Assembly (NCBI GenBank): GCA_034687125.1
Contig: JAQGBZ010000058.1
Location: 1 to 64,000, forward strand
Reading direction: 5' to 3'
Origin: Neelides folsomi
Lineage: Eukaryota; Arthropoda; Collembola; Neelipleona; Neelidae
DNA length: 64,000 nt
The notes beneath the pieces are model-generated. The model was not told the origin of the DNA, did not search any database, and saw only the letters and a program-made list of their open reading frames with translations. The position numbers and the translations under genes were made by a program. The number at the start of each line of letters is the position of its first letter. The first letter of the stretch is position 1. Shown here piece after piece: positions 12,101 to 25,500 of this stretch.

Positions 12101-13404
12101 GGTGATTAAAAGAGCACCGAGGGTGAAGGGGAATTGGGAAGAAAAGCCCTAAGGGAAGCGTTCTTATCCACACGCTCAAGCCTTCTGAAAGCGACCAGAG
12201 TGGGAAGTTTGAGATATTAATGGAGATGTTGAGGAGCTCTTTTGGAATTAACCTTTCTGTGTATTTTGGCGGATCTTGGAAGGAAAACCTCATGAAAGGG
12301 ATTAGGAATTATAGGGAGTTTAAAGGAATTGGGACTTATGAGGTATTCGGAAATGAATCAGAGGAGTTTCACTCGCAGCTTTCCGAAAGGGAAAATAAGA
12401 CCTCCCCGGTTGCCGCAGAAAGAAGAGACGGGGAAGAAATGAGCGGGAGTTAATCCCGGGAACTTTTTAATTACCCTGACAGTTTAATAAATGCCTCCTC
12501 CCAGAGGAAAAATAATTTGTCATTTTTTTCTATCCAATGACACTGACATGAGTTTCCAATCTCATCCTTCGACTTCTCTCAGACTTTTTTTACTTTTGGA
12601 AGATGGCAAGGGGAAGAAAAGCCCATGGTTGATTCTTTCACAACCTCTGGATCCACAAAGAATAAATCATGAAATGTATGGGAGCATATGATGGGCGATA
12701 TATCTATCTGTATATTTATTAAACGCGCTCATCACTATGCCTTTGAGATGTCAAAGAAGGGAGATGAACTTTGGGCGTTTATTTACTAATCGTAGTTTCT
12801 CTTTCCTCTCAGCTTCTCAGCTTATTATTTCCTAAACTTTTCATAACATTTTATCCCTCCACTTTTCCTTTTCCTCGGAGGAGTAGTTAATATTCATGGT
12901 TCGAGCTCGAGCTCTAATTCCCTAATTGTCTATGGAACAAAACTTCTCAAAATGATTTATTTCCTGGGAAAAGGGCTGAAGAGTGAGATTTAGACAAATG
13001 AGGGTGGGTGTATGTATTATGTAGTTATTTAATATACCCCCTCCTATATGTAACAGGATGATTAAAGGTGAATCTCTTATTTGGTGGGAAAAGTTTTTTA
13101 CTTTTATTAATTGACTTTCCTCGTTTTGAATTAATCCACTTCTCGGTCCCAAGTTGAGTAATTCGAAAAGTTGGAAACTGTCATTTAATCTCTTTGCAAA
13201 TCTTCCCAAATACCAATATCGTATTTTCCACCACCCAATCCAGTTTTAAACTATAAATGTAATTATAACTTAAAAATTCATGAGGATTTGGAAAGGACCA
13301 TCTCATCGTTGTGATAATATTTTAAAGGGGGATTGAGAGCCTGCGGGGTCATTAAAAAACTGAGATTTAAATATTGGGGAGAAAGGGGTTTAAAAGAGTA
13401 ATAC
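9132..13404 (-). other. dac intron 2 (4.3 kb)
   Basis: Intron from donor GTATTA at 13404 to acceptor TTGTTTCAG at 9132. It is mixed composition with AT-rich stretches at 9180-9320 and 10860-11170. Short open frames occur on both strands, but none resembles dac or another family I recognise. No transposon ends or RNA genes seen. Confidence 0.85.
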
Positions 13405-13550
13405 CAGCATGGTTGTGATGACCTCCATCGTATGGTGTGTATTCCCCATTCTCCATTCGGTGTTTCTTCATTGACATGAATCCAGAGCCGTGTTGAGTCA
13501 AGGGAACGAGCGGGACCGATGTCCGCTTAGGGGGCCGACCAGGCCTGGAA
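13405..13550 (-). CDS. dac: Dachshund exon 2 (SRPGRPPKR basic motif)
   Basis: Second coding exon, 146 nt. It begins after the acceptor TTTTTTGAAG. Its first T completes the Ser codon begun in exon 1, so the product reads TTA-SSRPGRPPKR directly after DACHbox-N, as in known Dach proteins. The RPGRPPKR segment is basic and resembles an AT-hook or nuclear localisation signal. Further on is KKHRMENGEY, then a His/Asn-rich tail. The exon ends GCTG|GTATTA, leaving one G. Frame, order and motif content all match dac, and the exon is too short on its own to be found without this context. Confidence 0.93.
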
Positions 13551-16500
13551 CTTCAAAAAACTCAATATTTCAACTGCCAACAAATGATTTGATCTTTAAA
13601 GGTTAGAATGTAATTTGAATAAAGATGAGGAATAATTTTTTAAAAGTGAGCGGATTGGGCGGAGGGGGAACCTGAGAGGATAATCAGTGAGCGGGAGGGA
13701 GAAAAGTTTTAAAAGTTCCCCTAATAAGGGGAATGGTATTCGGAATACGAAGTATGTAATGGGTTTGTATGGTAATGGGAATTGACGGGAGCTTCGTATT
13801 TTAACGGGGATGAGGCGAAGGCCGAGGCATAAAGACATCCATTAAGGCATAATGTTCCCCTCAAAGGGAAAATCAATAGCATAAGCATTTAGATTACATC
13901 TTTTCTTTTTCTAATAAGGTGAGGCTTGAAAAGAATGTTTCGGTTTCCCCGAGATTACTCATCTCCCACCCCTTCTGTCTTCTCCCAAGAAAGGGGAAAC
14001 TCATAAAGAGACTCCCAAGAAACTTTTTCAATTAGGCAAATAAAGGTAGAGGTTAAAAAGCATTTTTCTCTAATTTCTCTCTTGGAGGGAGAAATGTAAT
14101 GTGGGGCCCAACTGGAGCACGAGGGGAGAACCCACAACAGACGAACTCCTTGTTTCAACTCATAATGCCCATCTCCTTCCCGAATATTAAATATCTTTCG
14201 AGACGTGCAATTAGGCCACAAATTAATTTATACTCCCACCGTATCACATCTCTTGGAGAAGGGGAGAAACTGAGGACTCCTCTTCAACATATTTATAATT
14301 TTATTACCTCCGTCGAGAATCCTCATTTCTATTAATGACTCCTCGTCCCCTATCAATCCCCCGATGAGGCTCAAATATCTCTCAACATAATTCAATCTTA
14401 TTCTCTAATCCGGCTAACTAGAACAAACAATCACTTCATCCTCATCTACAAATTGGTTCAAAATTACTTACTCCCCTCTTTGAACATCCATACACTTACA
14501 ATAAATATAGCTAACAATAAATAACATGGATTTTATTACTATGTACCATACACCTGTTATTTTATATATATATACATACACTCCCTTAGATATTATTAAT
14601 ATTAGAACCTAGTATTTGTCGATATTGTTTATGTATTATCGATATCAGTATTTAACACAACAACAAACATTCAAATAATCCGCCAGTTGAAAATTAATTT
14701 ATAATATAAAGTCCATTCTGAAATATTGAAGAACAAATTAATGATAATTCCTCTTGTAATTCTATTTAATCCAAAAGAGAGAATTCATAGACCAATTATA
14801 TTATAGTGTGACTTGAATTAGAGTGTCGGAGTGATTATTCCACTTAACGTTAGAGCGTGTAAGTAATAAATTATTCATTGTGAGTGGGACTCTCACCATG
14901 TTTAACTTGTAATAAAGAAACGATTAGAACTCGTCTTGTGAGAGACATTAGCGGACGTAAAAGCTCTCCCAACTTCCCCCCCTTTCAGTTCCAATTTTCA
15001 TTTTCGGGGTGTCTCCGTGGAATGAACACGCCATCAAATGAGATTTGTGACCAAAAGATCCCAATTTGTTTACTCCTCTGTCTTGTTCGAGCGAGGGTGA
15101 TGGGGGAAGAGAATGCTTTTGACTCTTGAGGATCTGCATTGTGGATCGATTGATATTCACACAATTACCAGTCCTCAAATTGATGAGACAATGACGGGAA
15201 AGGGAAAGTCGGAATGCTTAAGTGTGAAGCTAAGTGAGTTTGAGGGAAATAAAAATGTGGAGATCCGTCCATGGAATAATATACTCACCAGGATGAAACC
15301 TCATCCATTCAATAAACCTTTACAGAGCGGATGAACTCGGCGTTGGTGGAGCGTTTGAGGGAATGAATATAAGATTGCTCCAATGGTACAACATCAACAT
15401 TTTGAAAAGGGTCTTGTTCTGAATTATAACTTTGACATTTATCTTTCTTTCACTATTAATTCTCCCAAGGGGAAACATTTTTTCCCTTCAGTGTGTTCGA
15501 CATGTTCTCCCCTTTCTCTTCAAAATTCCTCAATGATTCGTAATGAATTCCGCTTTCACCATATTGAGCCGGAATGAGCGGTTATTAATATTGTGCTTTA
15601 TTATCATCATCCTTTGAATCCTTCTTCGGTATATATGGATCATTAAAAAATTCCATATTTAATTCAAAGGCCAAAGTATAGTGTTTGTGAGTGAGAAGGT
15701 GAAGGTGAATGAGGTGAGTTTGGATGTTGAAAGTTTAATTTTTGTATTTGGGGTGGGAAGGTGAATTAACTTTTGGAGCTCATCTTGCGTGCTCTGGGAC
15801 ATGAAATGAAAATTAGGGTCTCTGCCACGAGGAATCATGGAATGATCCCGAGCCTTCATTGGTAAATAGAACCTACGAGATTTGGAGCCGTCAAAGGATT
15901 TGAAAAGGGACGTTCACTAGGAGGTGAAAAGGAGGGGTCAGTGATGTTTTTCTAAGTGATACATTAATTAGACACTTTGAACCTTCGAGCGGATATATGT
16001 CACAGGTTTCGAATCATTCTTTTTTTCCCTCTCATGGAGCATCCCATGTCAGTGATGTCTGTCTACTGATAAATGTATCCCTTTGGATAATGTTCCACAA
16101 CAAGTTACATGTTTCAATGGTGGGGAGAGGGAATTAAACACAATTTAATTCTCTCAGCTCCTCTCTTTTTAATTATTTCATTCCTCTTTTACATCTGTCC
16201 CGGGAATTATCATTTGAGACGAGATGCAGATAGTCAAATTTTATTAAAACATTGAAACTTTCCCTTCGACTCGGATTACCGTTTAATGCATCACTAAAAT
16301 TCCCTTCTCATATTTCATACAAAATGAGATCACAAACGGAACAAAATAATAACCGTCTCTTTGTAAGTATGCTTAAATGTCCACACTGTCAATGGATTTT
16401 ATACAAAGCGCATTTTGGCATCTTTTAAGGAAAATTTGGAAAAATAATCACATACTAAATACATGTGTAATTCCTCTATGTAAGTATTAGGGAAGGGAGT

Positions 16501-19500
16501 TTATTGGGAATATTTTTTATCAATAAAAACGATAAATAAAAATAAATTATCGATAAAAATAATACATCAAAAATTTAACAATTAACGATATATATATTGA
16601 TGTAATTTTTTAATAATTGGGAGATTCTCCTAAAGGGTGAGTCTCCATTTATTTTGGTCTCCTATAATTTTATTAGTTAAGACATATTTCTATTTCAAAT
16701 ATTAAGATTTGATTGAAATTATATAGCTAATTTGACAATTTACCAATTAAAACATATGTACTATTTTTATCGATATAAATTTCCGATAAACGATAAATGA
16801 AAAACCCGATAATTACCGATAAAATCGATAACGATAATTATCGATTACTTACCCTAGTAAGTATGTAACGTATTAAAAAGGTTTCATTATAGGTACATAA
16901 AGATGCGTTTCCTTAATGTTTATACGAAAGAATGTCCAACTCGTTTCCTTTAAAATCTTCTTGTGGTCTGAGGGGAAAGAGGCGTCGTATGAGAGATCTA
17001 CAATAATTCATTTTTCCTAATGTATAATTTTTGACCATCCTTCGCTCCTGATGATTTAATCTCTGCCGATTCAAATAGTAAATTGTTGAGGAGGAGCCAA
17101 CCTTGAAAAGCGGAATGGAATTGGCAAAATCCCCATCAGTTGAAACTTTCTTAATCTTCATGCTAATCGGGCCGAGTGGAACAAACACCCTTTTACATCT
17201 CACCAACTCAAATGGGTTCAAAGGGGCATTCAACACTGGTCTTAATTGAAATTCAACTTCTGGTCATTTATCTATTGATACATAATTCATAAGAATGAAA
17301 GTTGTAATTTCTTTCGAATGCGGATTTTAATTAAAATTGCCTCAATTAGGGATGAATAAATGAAGTGGGATAATTAATGAGGGATTTTCAAGGAACATCT
17401 CGGATGTGTGTGAGCGATGTTTGTTGGCGGGTTGGGGATGAGTAGGTTATGGGTCTGTTTTAAGTGTGTATTGGTTTGTTTGTGCCGGCGGGCCCCCTTC
17501 TGTGAAGGGATGGCGTAGACGCCTCTTCCGATTCCTCCTTGAAGTTGATGAGGGAAGAAGACGGCCAGTGAGTTCTCATCTTCGGAAGGCAAAGTTCTCT
17601 TTTTTCGTAATTGTTTGGAAACAAAACTTTGTCGGGTGAATGGATTATTGAGGAGAAGCGGGCGGCGGGCTTCTACTGTTTTTGAAAGGACTAATCTGTT
17701 TTGACAATTTACTTTTCTTTTGTGAAATTGCCAAGTTCATATACCGAAGGGGGAAAAAGTTTAAAAAATAACAGAGAGGGTTCGGGATGTAATGAATGGC
17801 GGAGGATGATCCCATCAGCACAAGAGATTAAATTGGTATCCTGGGGGAACGGTGAAATAATCGCAATACCATTTCAACTTCTCTGTCGACTCCTTCTTTC
17901 AGGTTCCTCCATGTAAATATGAATCTCCCTGCTCTCCCGGCCCATTCACATTTGAGTCCATTAAGGAAGAGGGGAAATATTTCTCTCCCGAAGATCACAA
18001 ACACACATTTCCATTTGTAATAACATTCACTCATCCCTGTAAATGGTACGATAAAGTTAACTACGTTATGCATATCTGAACACGACGAGTATTTCGGAGC
18101 GGGCCGTTGGCCATATGAATATTTAGACTCGGGGTGGAGGATATTCATATGATCATCAACACAATCCACGTTGTTCCACATGTTGTTTTCCCTCCTCAGC
18201 CTCTTGGCTTTACGATATGATTAACTCACCAACTCCCCACCCGAAAACCCCACCATTTCACATCCAGATTTACACAAGGGGAGATATCCTCTATATATGC
18301 AGATGAGGTCCCGATGAAACGCGACCGCTCAAAATGCAAAGTGGGCCCGAGATTTCCTCCGATGAAGATGAGTTCATTCCCTTTCTTATTTCTTCACCCA
18401 CATAAAACAACCTGCATGGGGACCATTACGTATATGCATTACATAATGGAGCGATGGCCGTGTGAGGAATGTGTAAAAAAAGAGAGTAATTTCCTCAGTG
18501 TAAGTAATTGAGTGTAAGTGAGTGGTCAATTAGGGAACAGGAGATGAATGAGGAGAGACGTGAATTGGCCCGAAATGTATTTAGCTTAAGAGGGGTGTTC
18601 GCCTCGCCAACATTTTCGCGCCTCGGATTAACTCTCAATTACGACCCAGAGACGTGTGTTATACTTCCACGTCATTCCTTCTACTTATTGTGGCTGTGTT
18701 TGTGGGTAAATTGGAGGGACCTTAATCGTCCTTTCGTGACCTCATACTAACTATTCCGCTCCATGTTATTCAATCTGATCATTGGGAACAAGAAGTGTCT
18801 GGCTGTGGCCGGTGAGACAGGTCGGCTTGATTTCATTACAACCCACTCATATTTTACATTTTATATCTCCAAAGGAGTCCTTTGGAAAATGATTCAAAAT
18901 TAAAGACCCGCATGGGATAAACGGGATGAACCCATTTGATTCCCGTCCATTCTTCTTCCAGAATTTATAGTTATGTAATTTATAAGTAATAATAGGAATG
19001 TGTGACTTATGAGGTTCAACTCCAAAGGTTTTCCTATCACATTGGACGTGGTGAGAAGAATTCCTCGGGAATTGTGAAATGAAAAGGGAGAAGCTGTGAG
19101 GGCAATAAATTTGTTGACGGAACTTAAAATCCCCTGATGAAATGAGTATGATTTTCTCAAGTGAATCTTTGGGCTGAGTCCCATAATTAGAGTGAATTTG
19201 GAGGATTTAAAGAGTTGGGGTATTTGAGGGAGGGCCGAACATTACGAATCCTCGCCCTACGGTCCAAATAAATATCTTCCTCGTCGAGTAAGAGGCAGTT
19301 TAATCCGCCTTCCAATGAAAGGAACCTTATTTCCAAATTCAAAATTACAGTAATCATTCATTTCAACTTCAAATTTCCTCACTGCCTTGATGATACGTTC
19401 CTTCCTCTCCCTTCCCTCCTTTTCATTTGGGAGATCCCCAAACCTCAGCAACCCATATCCAACCTCAAATGCCCACATTTAAACCCACAGCCGTCTTCTC

Positions 19501-22500
19501 CCAAGTGAAGATTGAAAGGCCTCCAAAATCATGACATTTGGTTAATTTTTATTGCAGCCGCATCCTTCGGCCCCTAATTGCGTTTATTCTCCCACTGCTC
19601 TGTATGCGGGACGAGGAGAGGAAATCGAGTTCCGAACACTTGTAGAGTCCTCCCAATGGGACTCCCAAGTGACAATGATGAGGATTCCAAGTGGAGGAAT
19701 CGAGGGGTTTTCCTACCAGCCCTCAACTCGTCCACGTAATCTCCAATTCCCCCTCATCTTCCAAACCATTTGAATAGTAAATTATGGCCCCGACTGTCTC
19801 TTTTAACTAATTATTACTCTAACATTTTGATATATATTCCTCATAATCCTTTTCAGACTTCAACCTGCTCATTCACATCTCTCGTAATGAATACATATGT
19901 AGGGACGGGTTTTACGACTACGTGTTCTCTCCATGGCCGAGAAGCTCGCATTGAGAAATGCGTAGGTTGGTCCGGGTAAGTCCAGAAGGGGGTTTATTTG
20001 TGAGGGCAAATGGCCGTGTGGTTGGACCAAGGAAAATTATTCCAATGTTCTTAATTTGCATACAATTATGTTTCTATATATCCTCTATGACCTCTGTCGA
20101 GCCGCCGACTCCTCACATCCACATCGAGACTCCAATTGCTCCCTAAATTAAATAACTCACTCACACTCAATTATATTATGTATATTAAGTTGGTGGGGTG
20201 TTGTTGGGAGAAGGACTGAAAACAGCTCGGGTCGACTACTGGTTTTCTCCTCTCTAATGACTCCAAGAAATGGATGATGTCCAGAGGGGCACGTTTCAGC
20301 CCATCTACAGGTCACTTATTCAAATATACATACAAATTTGGGAGAATGCAACTGAATAAGTACACGGCTCGACATGCATTTTAAATAAAAGAACAAGTAG
20401 TGATAATTTTAACAAAGGCTTTAACTACATACTTTAACTTCTTCATACTACCTGTAACCACATTACATGTACTTCAATAATTCATGATAAACCATCACGT
20501 ATTAATTCCTTTGGATAACCTTTAAACCAATTCACCTTCTATTTAGATAGTTCAAATGATCAACTCACAGCAGTTTCTGTTCATGTAATATTTTTAATAT
20601 TCTCTATTGTTTTTAATGCTATTGCATAGGGAGAGTATCGTTAATAAATCGCATCCAACAACGTGGTTTGAGATTTGTCTCAAAGACTATGAGCAAATGC
20701 CCATATTAGGAAGTTGGAGAGGAGCAAATGGGGAGGCGTGAAGGTGAAATGAAGATCCTCTTCAAGAGGCGTATTATATTTATAGTGACAATTAGCGGTA
20801 AGAGACGGAGCAGATGGAGACTTGAAAGGACGGAATTAAGAAAGGTTCGGAGGGGAGAAGCAACGTCCATACAAATGGCAGGAGCTCGGAAAAAATAAAG
20901 GTAGGAGGAGCGGCTAATAACATAATGGGGGCCGTGGAAGGAATAAAAGAGAGAATGTAATTTTGAACAAGGAGAATATCTCGGCATTTGGAAGGAAATT
21001 ACTTTAGGAAAATCTCTGATTTGGATCTTCTTTGGTGATTTGTCTTCTGCCTGACCTCGGCTATCGGCTCCAACAACCCTCAAAAAAGAAGTGGGCCCGT
21101 ATTGTATGTGCGAGTATTACACTTCCACCTTCCCACACTCTTTGAGAAATCGTTCCAAAACAGATTCGGATCGCCAGACTCGGATGGAGCACATTTATAA
21201 GTGTGTTGTATACCCAAGGAAAATAAATATATAATATACTTATTCATATAGGTATATTAGATTATTTACTTGATACGAATTTTGTTCTGCAATGTAATGG
21301 ACTAATTCCTCCGTCCCTTCGAATCAAAAGCGGAATGCAAAAACAATTTCGATGGTGTCAACTCGAGCCGCTCTTCATTTTTCATCCCCAATTCAACCCT
21401 CGTGCACTTCAATGGCCAGGGTAAATTCGGAAAGTTGAACCATTCAACAGCGGATTTTGTAATGCTATCAACATGTATTTTTCACATTGTCCTGAGCCCC
21501 ATGCCACCCATACATAAATACACATGGGGATCGGATTCACTTAAGGGAACTCTCAATAAAAATACGGCCATTTGTGATGCATATAAGTAAGTAACTTCAC
21601 ACCATTTTCTTATAAACTCTTCCCGATGAAAAATGGACTCTTTGACTTTCCCGACTTACTCCCGACAATCTGGTGTACAGCGATGAATATCCCTTCGTCT
21701 CTTCACGTGAAAATTCCATCATTCCTCTTCCGGAGGAGATGATGGGACAGGGACATAAATCATTTTACTCCAATGATTTCGAGTTAAACGCGGAGGGAAA
21801 ATATTCCTGAACGATTAGAGGTAGATCGTTTATTATTTCCAACTCCCGTTTCAAAATAATTTCCCTTCCTTGGGAAAAGAGGAAATAAATAAAAATATTG
21901 ACTTTGCGAAAGAAAATGTGAGCGGAATTTATTTTTCACAACTTTCAAGGATGTTGAATGGGGAATTTATTAAACAACTTGCATTTGTATTTTTAAGTTT
22001 TGGAAAAATAAGGAACCCTATTCGATTGTACATTTACTTATACATTTCTATATTTATTATTATTTCTATAATTATTATTTCAGTTAACTTGTGGCTGGGA
22101 ATTTTCCTCCCATATATTTGCCATGCAATTTCCAAAGCCCAACATTTTGAAATGTGCGGAAATGTTATTGACTTATTGAGGATAAAAAGGTACAAAGGGG
22201 TTGATTGTAATTCTCTCTTCGCCAGAGGACTTGGGCCTCCCAAAGTAGTCTACTATAAATGAGATCAAAATGTTTGGGTTATATTTCCGTCCCACTCGAA
22301 TGTTTTTTCGAGTTTTTGGATATACAAACATTTATCACTCCCAGTGACATACACACAGCACCCTGTTCTCTATCTCGGAAGAGACCCACGATGAAAGAGA
22401 GAGAGGAGTTTGAGTAATAAACAAACTTCTCCGTTCCACCTCCTTCGATTTCATATTTTTAGACAATTCTCTTTTCTCTTTTCCTGACTTATGACTTCTG

Positions 22501-25500
22501 AGCCAGGGAAAATTACCATATTCCCCACTCCTGACCTCTCAACTTCATGTTTAAATTACAGAATTATGTATTACCAACTTCCTTGCTTAAACAGAAAGAG
22601 ACAGCGTAAGGTACGTTTCTCTCCATTAACAATAATTTCACCGCCATCCATCATCCTGTGTAAATCTTCCCCCATCTCTTATCCTTTCCTCACAGGCCTG
22701 GAGAGTTGGAAGGGAAAACCTCCTCCCCTATTTACACATCAAACCGAAACCATTCTTTCCCAGAGACCCTCTCTTACTCATTTAAAAAAACCTTATATTG
22801 AGTTAATCCCTTGCAAAATATTTATCTTCACTACTCAACTTTTCAATATTAATTTCTATTGACCTTTTCAAAAGCTCATAAGGGGACGGTAAAAAGAACA
22901 CGTTTGGGGAATAATTGACAAATTGATTAGATTTCAATATTTCCATTCATTTTTAGGACATGAACTTGAGGAAATGGGGAGTTTATTCTGGACCATTAAT
23001 TGCATCGTATATTTTTATTATCAAACTTTCCCTATTGAATGGGATTTTGTATATTAATATTGACCGTTGTTTGGCTAAATTGGGCAGGTAAAATTCTCCT
23101 CGAGAGCGTAATAAATGAAAAATAAATATAGAGTTGAGAAAAGGAATCAGAGTGATGGAAAGAGGAGTCGAAATGAAAATTGATGGATTAAAGGAGAAAT
23201 GAAATGTCATATGAGGGAAAGAAGAATATAATGAGGGAAGTTTACTTCTCCATTTAGAGCTCAATTTCTAAATTGACTACAATTTTCAGGACTATTAACC
23301 TCCACGGCCTCTCTTTTATTTAATCCCACTAATGGATTTTTCTAAAAGGGAAAATGAGAGGATGCAAATTTGAGAAATTAGGGATGGGATCCTCCTTTGT
23401 CTTACCAATGAAGACTGATGAAATGCGTTGTTGAAGGGAGGAAATCCAACTCAAATGTTCCACTATTAATACTCTCAAAGACTCAGAAGACAGTTCAAAA
23501 TTCAATCTTATTAATTACTACAAAGGTAAAATGAAACTTTGGGAGGATCTTTCCTATTATACAACTATAATCATAACTTCCTATATAAATACATAATGCA
23601 TTTATATTATATATCTACTTCTGTGTAATAGGTAAATCGTATCTGCCATACACTATATATTGATACCATAAATCCTGATAGTTTGTTTCACATTACGATG
23701 AAGTTTTCCTAAAAAGAGTCGCATTATTAACTTTCAACCCTCAATTGAAACTCCCTCATTGTTCCATTCTTTTAAAGGGAAGAAATGCGGTTCGATTCTT
23801 TACGCTTTTTCTGGCGGATCTAAGGAAAGAGCATATTGGAGATGTGAGAGATGGAAATGAAGGGGGCAATAATGGAACCCGATCCAGAGTTAATAAAGGA
23901 AGTTGCTTCCATTGTTCCCCCGTCTCAAGGTCCTTTTCAAGAAATGTCCTTTTTTCTCTACATGTCACGTAATGGAATGAAGCCGACCTCAAAATCAATT
24001 CACATCAACACATCATTTCTGATTCATTCTTTCAAATATATTATTCTTGAAATGTACCTATAATACCCAATCTTATTGTGCGAGAAATAATATTTTTACA
24101 AGAATATAAAAAAATTAAATAATCGACAATAATTGAATTTTAACTATTTAAAATTGATAAAATATGACTGATTTCATAAAAATTTCTTCAGATTTTTTCT
24201 TTAGCATAATCTCCGTTTTTAAAAACTCCGTTTGTGTAATGAGATAATAAAGGGATGTAAGCATGTTTACATTTTATTTTACAATGTATACTTTTGTACG
24301 TAATTAAAGAGTCCACATTTTTCTTTCAACAAATTAAGCGTTGAGCTTAAAGGCTTAAGGACGCCTTCTTATTTTGAAATAACACAGAGTTCACATTGAG
24401 GACACAAAAGAGATTGGGTTTCATGAGCGTTGAGAGATGTGGTATTTGTGTTCGAAGGTATCAATAGCCCACTTAAGATCCTCTTCGTATTCTCCCTTTG
24501 AGCTCCCAGTCGGCTCGGGAATCAAAAGGGCGGAATAGGGGTCCATTTACATACACACATCCATTTGGGTGGATACATGTGTACATTCAGAGGATCCATG
24601 AGAGGCCATAAAGAAGAAGAGTAATTAAGTGGATAATATGGAAGTGGAGTTTGTAATGAAAAGCGCCAAGGATCTCTTTCGTTTGTTTTCCGTGGAGCGG
24701 AGTGAGGTCATTATTATTATCAGGAGTAAGGAATCATAGTGAAGACCCAGCTGGGTCCAAATGCTCCCACTTTGTTTATCACATTCAATTTTACGGCCTC
24801 GGTTCATTTGATTTTCGGAATGTATGACCACTTTGCCTACCCATTTTCCCATGAGAGTCGGAGGAGAAAGCGGGGCGGAGCGATAAAGAAATTTTCACTT
24901 CGCTTAAATCACATTTGAGTTAATATGAAGAAAAGCTTTTTCCATTTCCAATTACGCGGCCTAATAAAACTCTCCCGGTTCAATTGGAGAAGGAAGGGGA
25001 ATCAAATTTCCTTTTTACTCTTTTCTTCTTTAATATCCCTTTTAATAAGACGGGGCAGGGGAGGATAATAGAATTGCTCAATCTTATAATTTCCCTTTCT
25101 TCTCTCCCTACAAACCACGACCCACATCCGTTGATTCTGCCCCATTTGCCCCAACCTCCACGATTCCTACATTTGAGGGAGCAATCGCAATTGTCCGCAT
25201 ACAATCCGTCCCCAACCAAGACTTGTAATTAGAAGATGAAATAATTCATCGTCTTTTAATCACTTTCCTCGAAAGTCGCTCTTGGGAGCGAATGCCAGGA
25301 GAAATAAGATAGACATCTGAGATATCGGAAGAAGAAGAGATATCCTATTACATCCACAATCTACATATTTAGTATAATACATTGAGTCGAGTGTCTTGTA
25401 CGAACCATGGTCCTTTTTGGCTCGATTGAAAAAGAGGGAAGAGGTAATCAATCTCGAGAGACGCTCACCGTTCCTCCCAAATCTCACTCAAATTTAAGGT

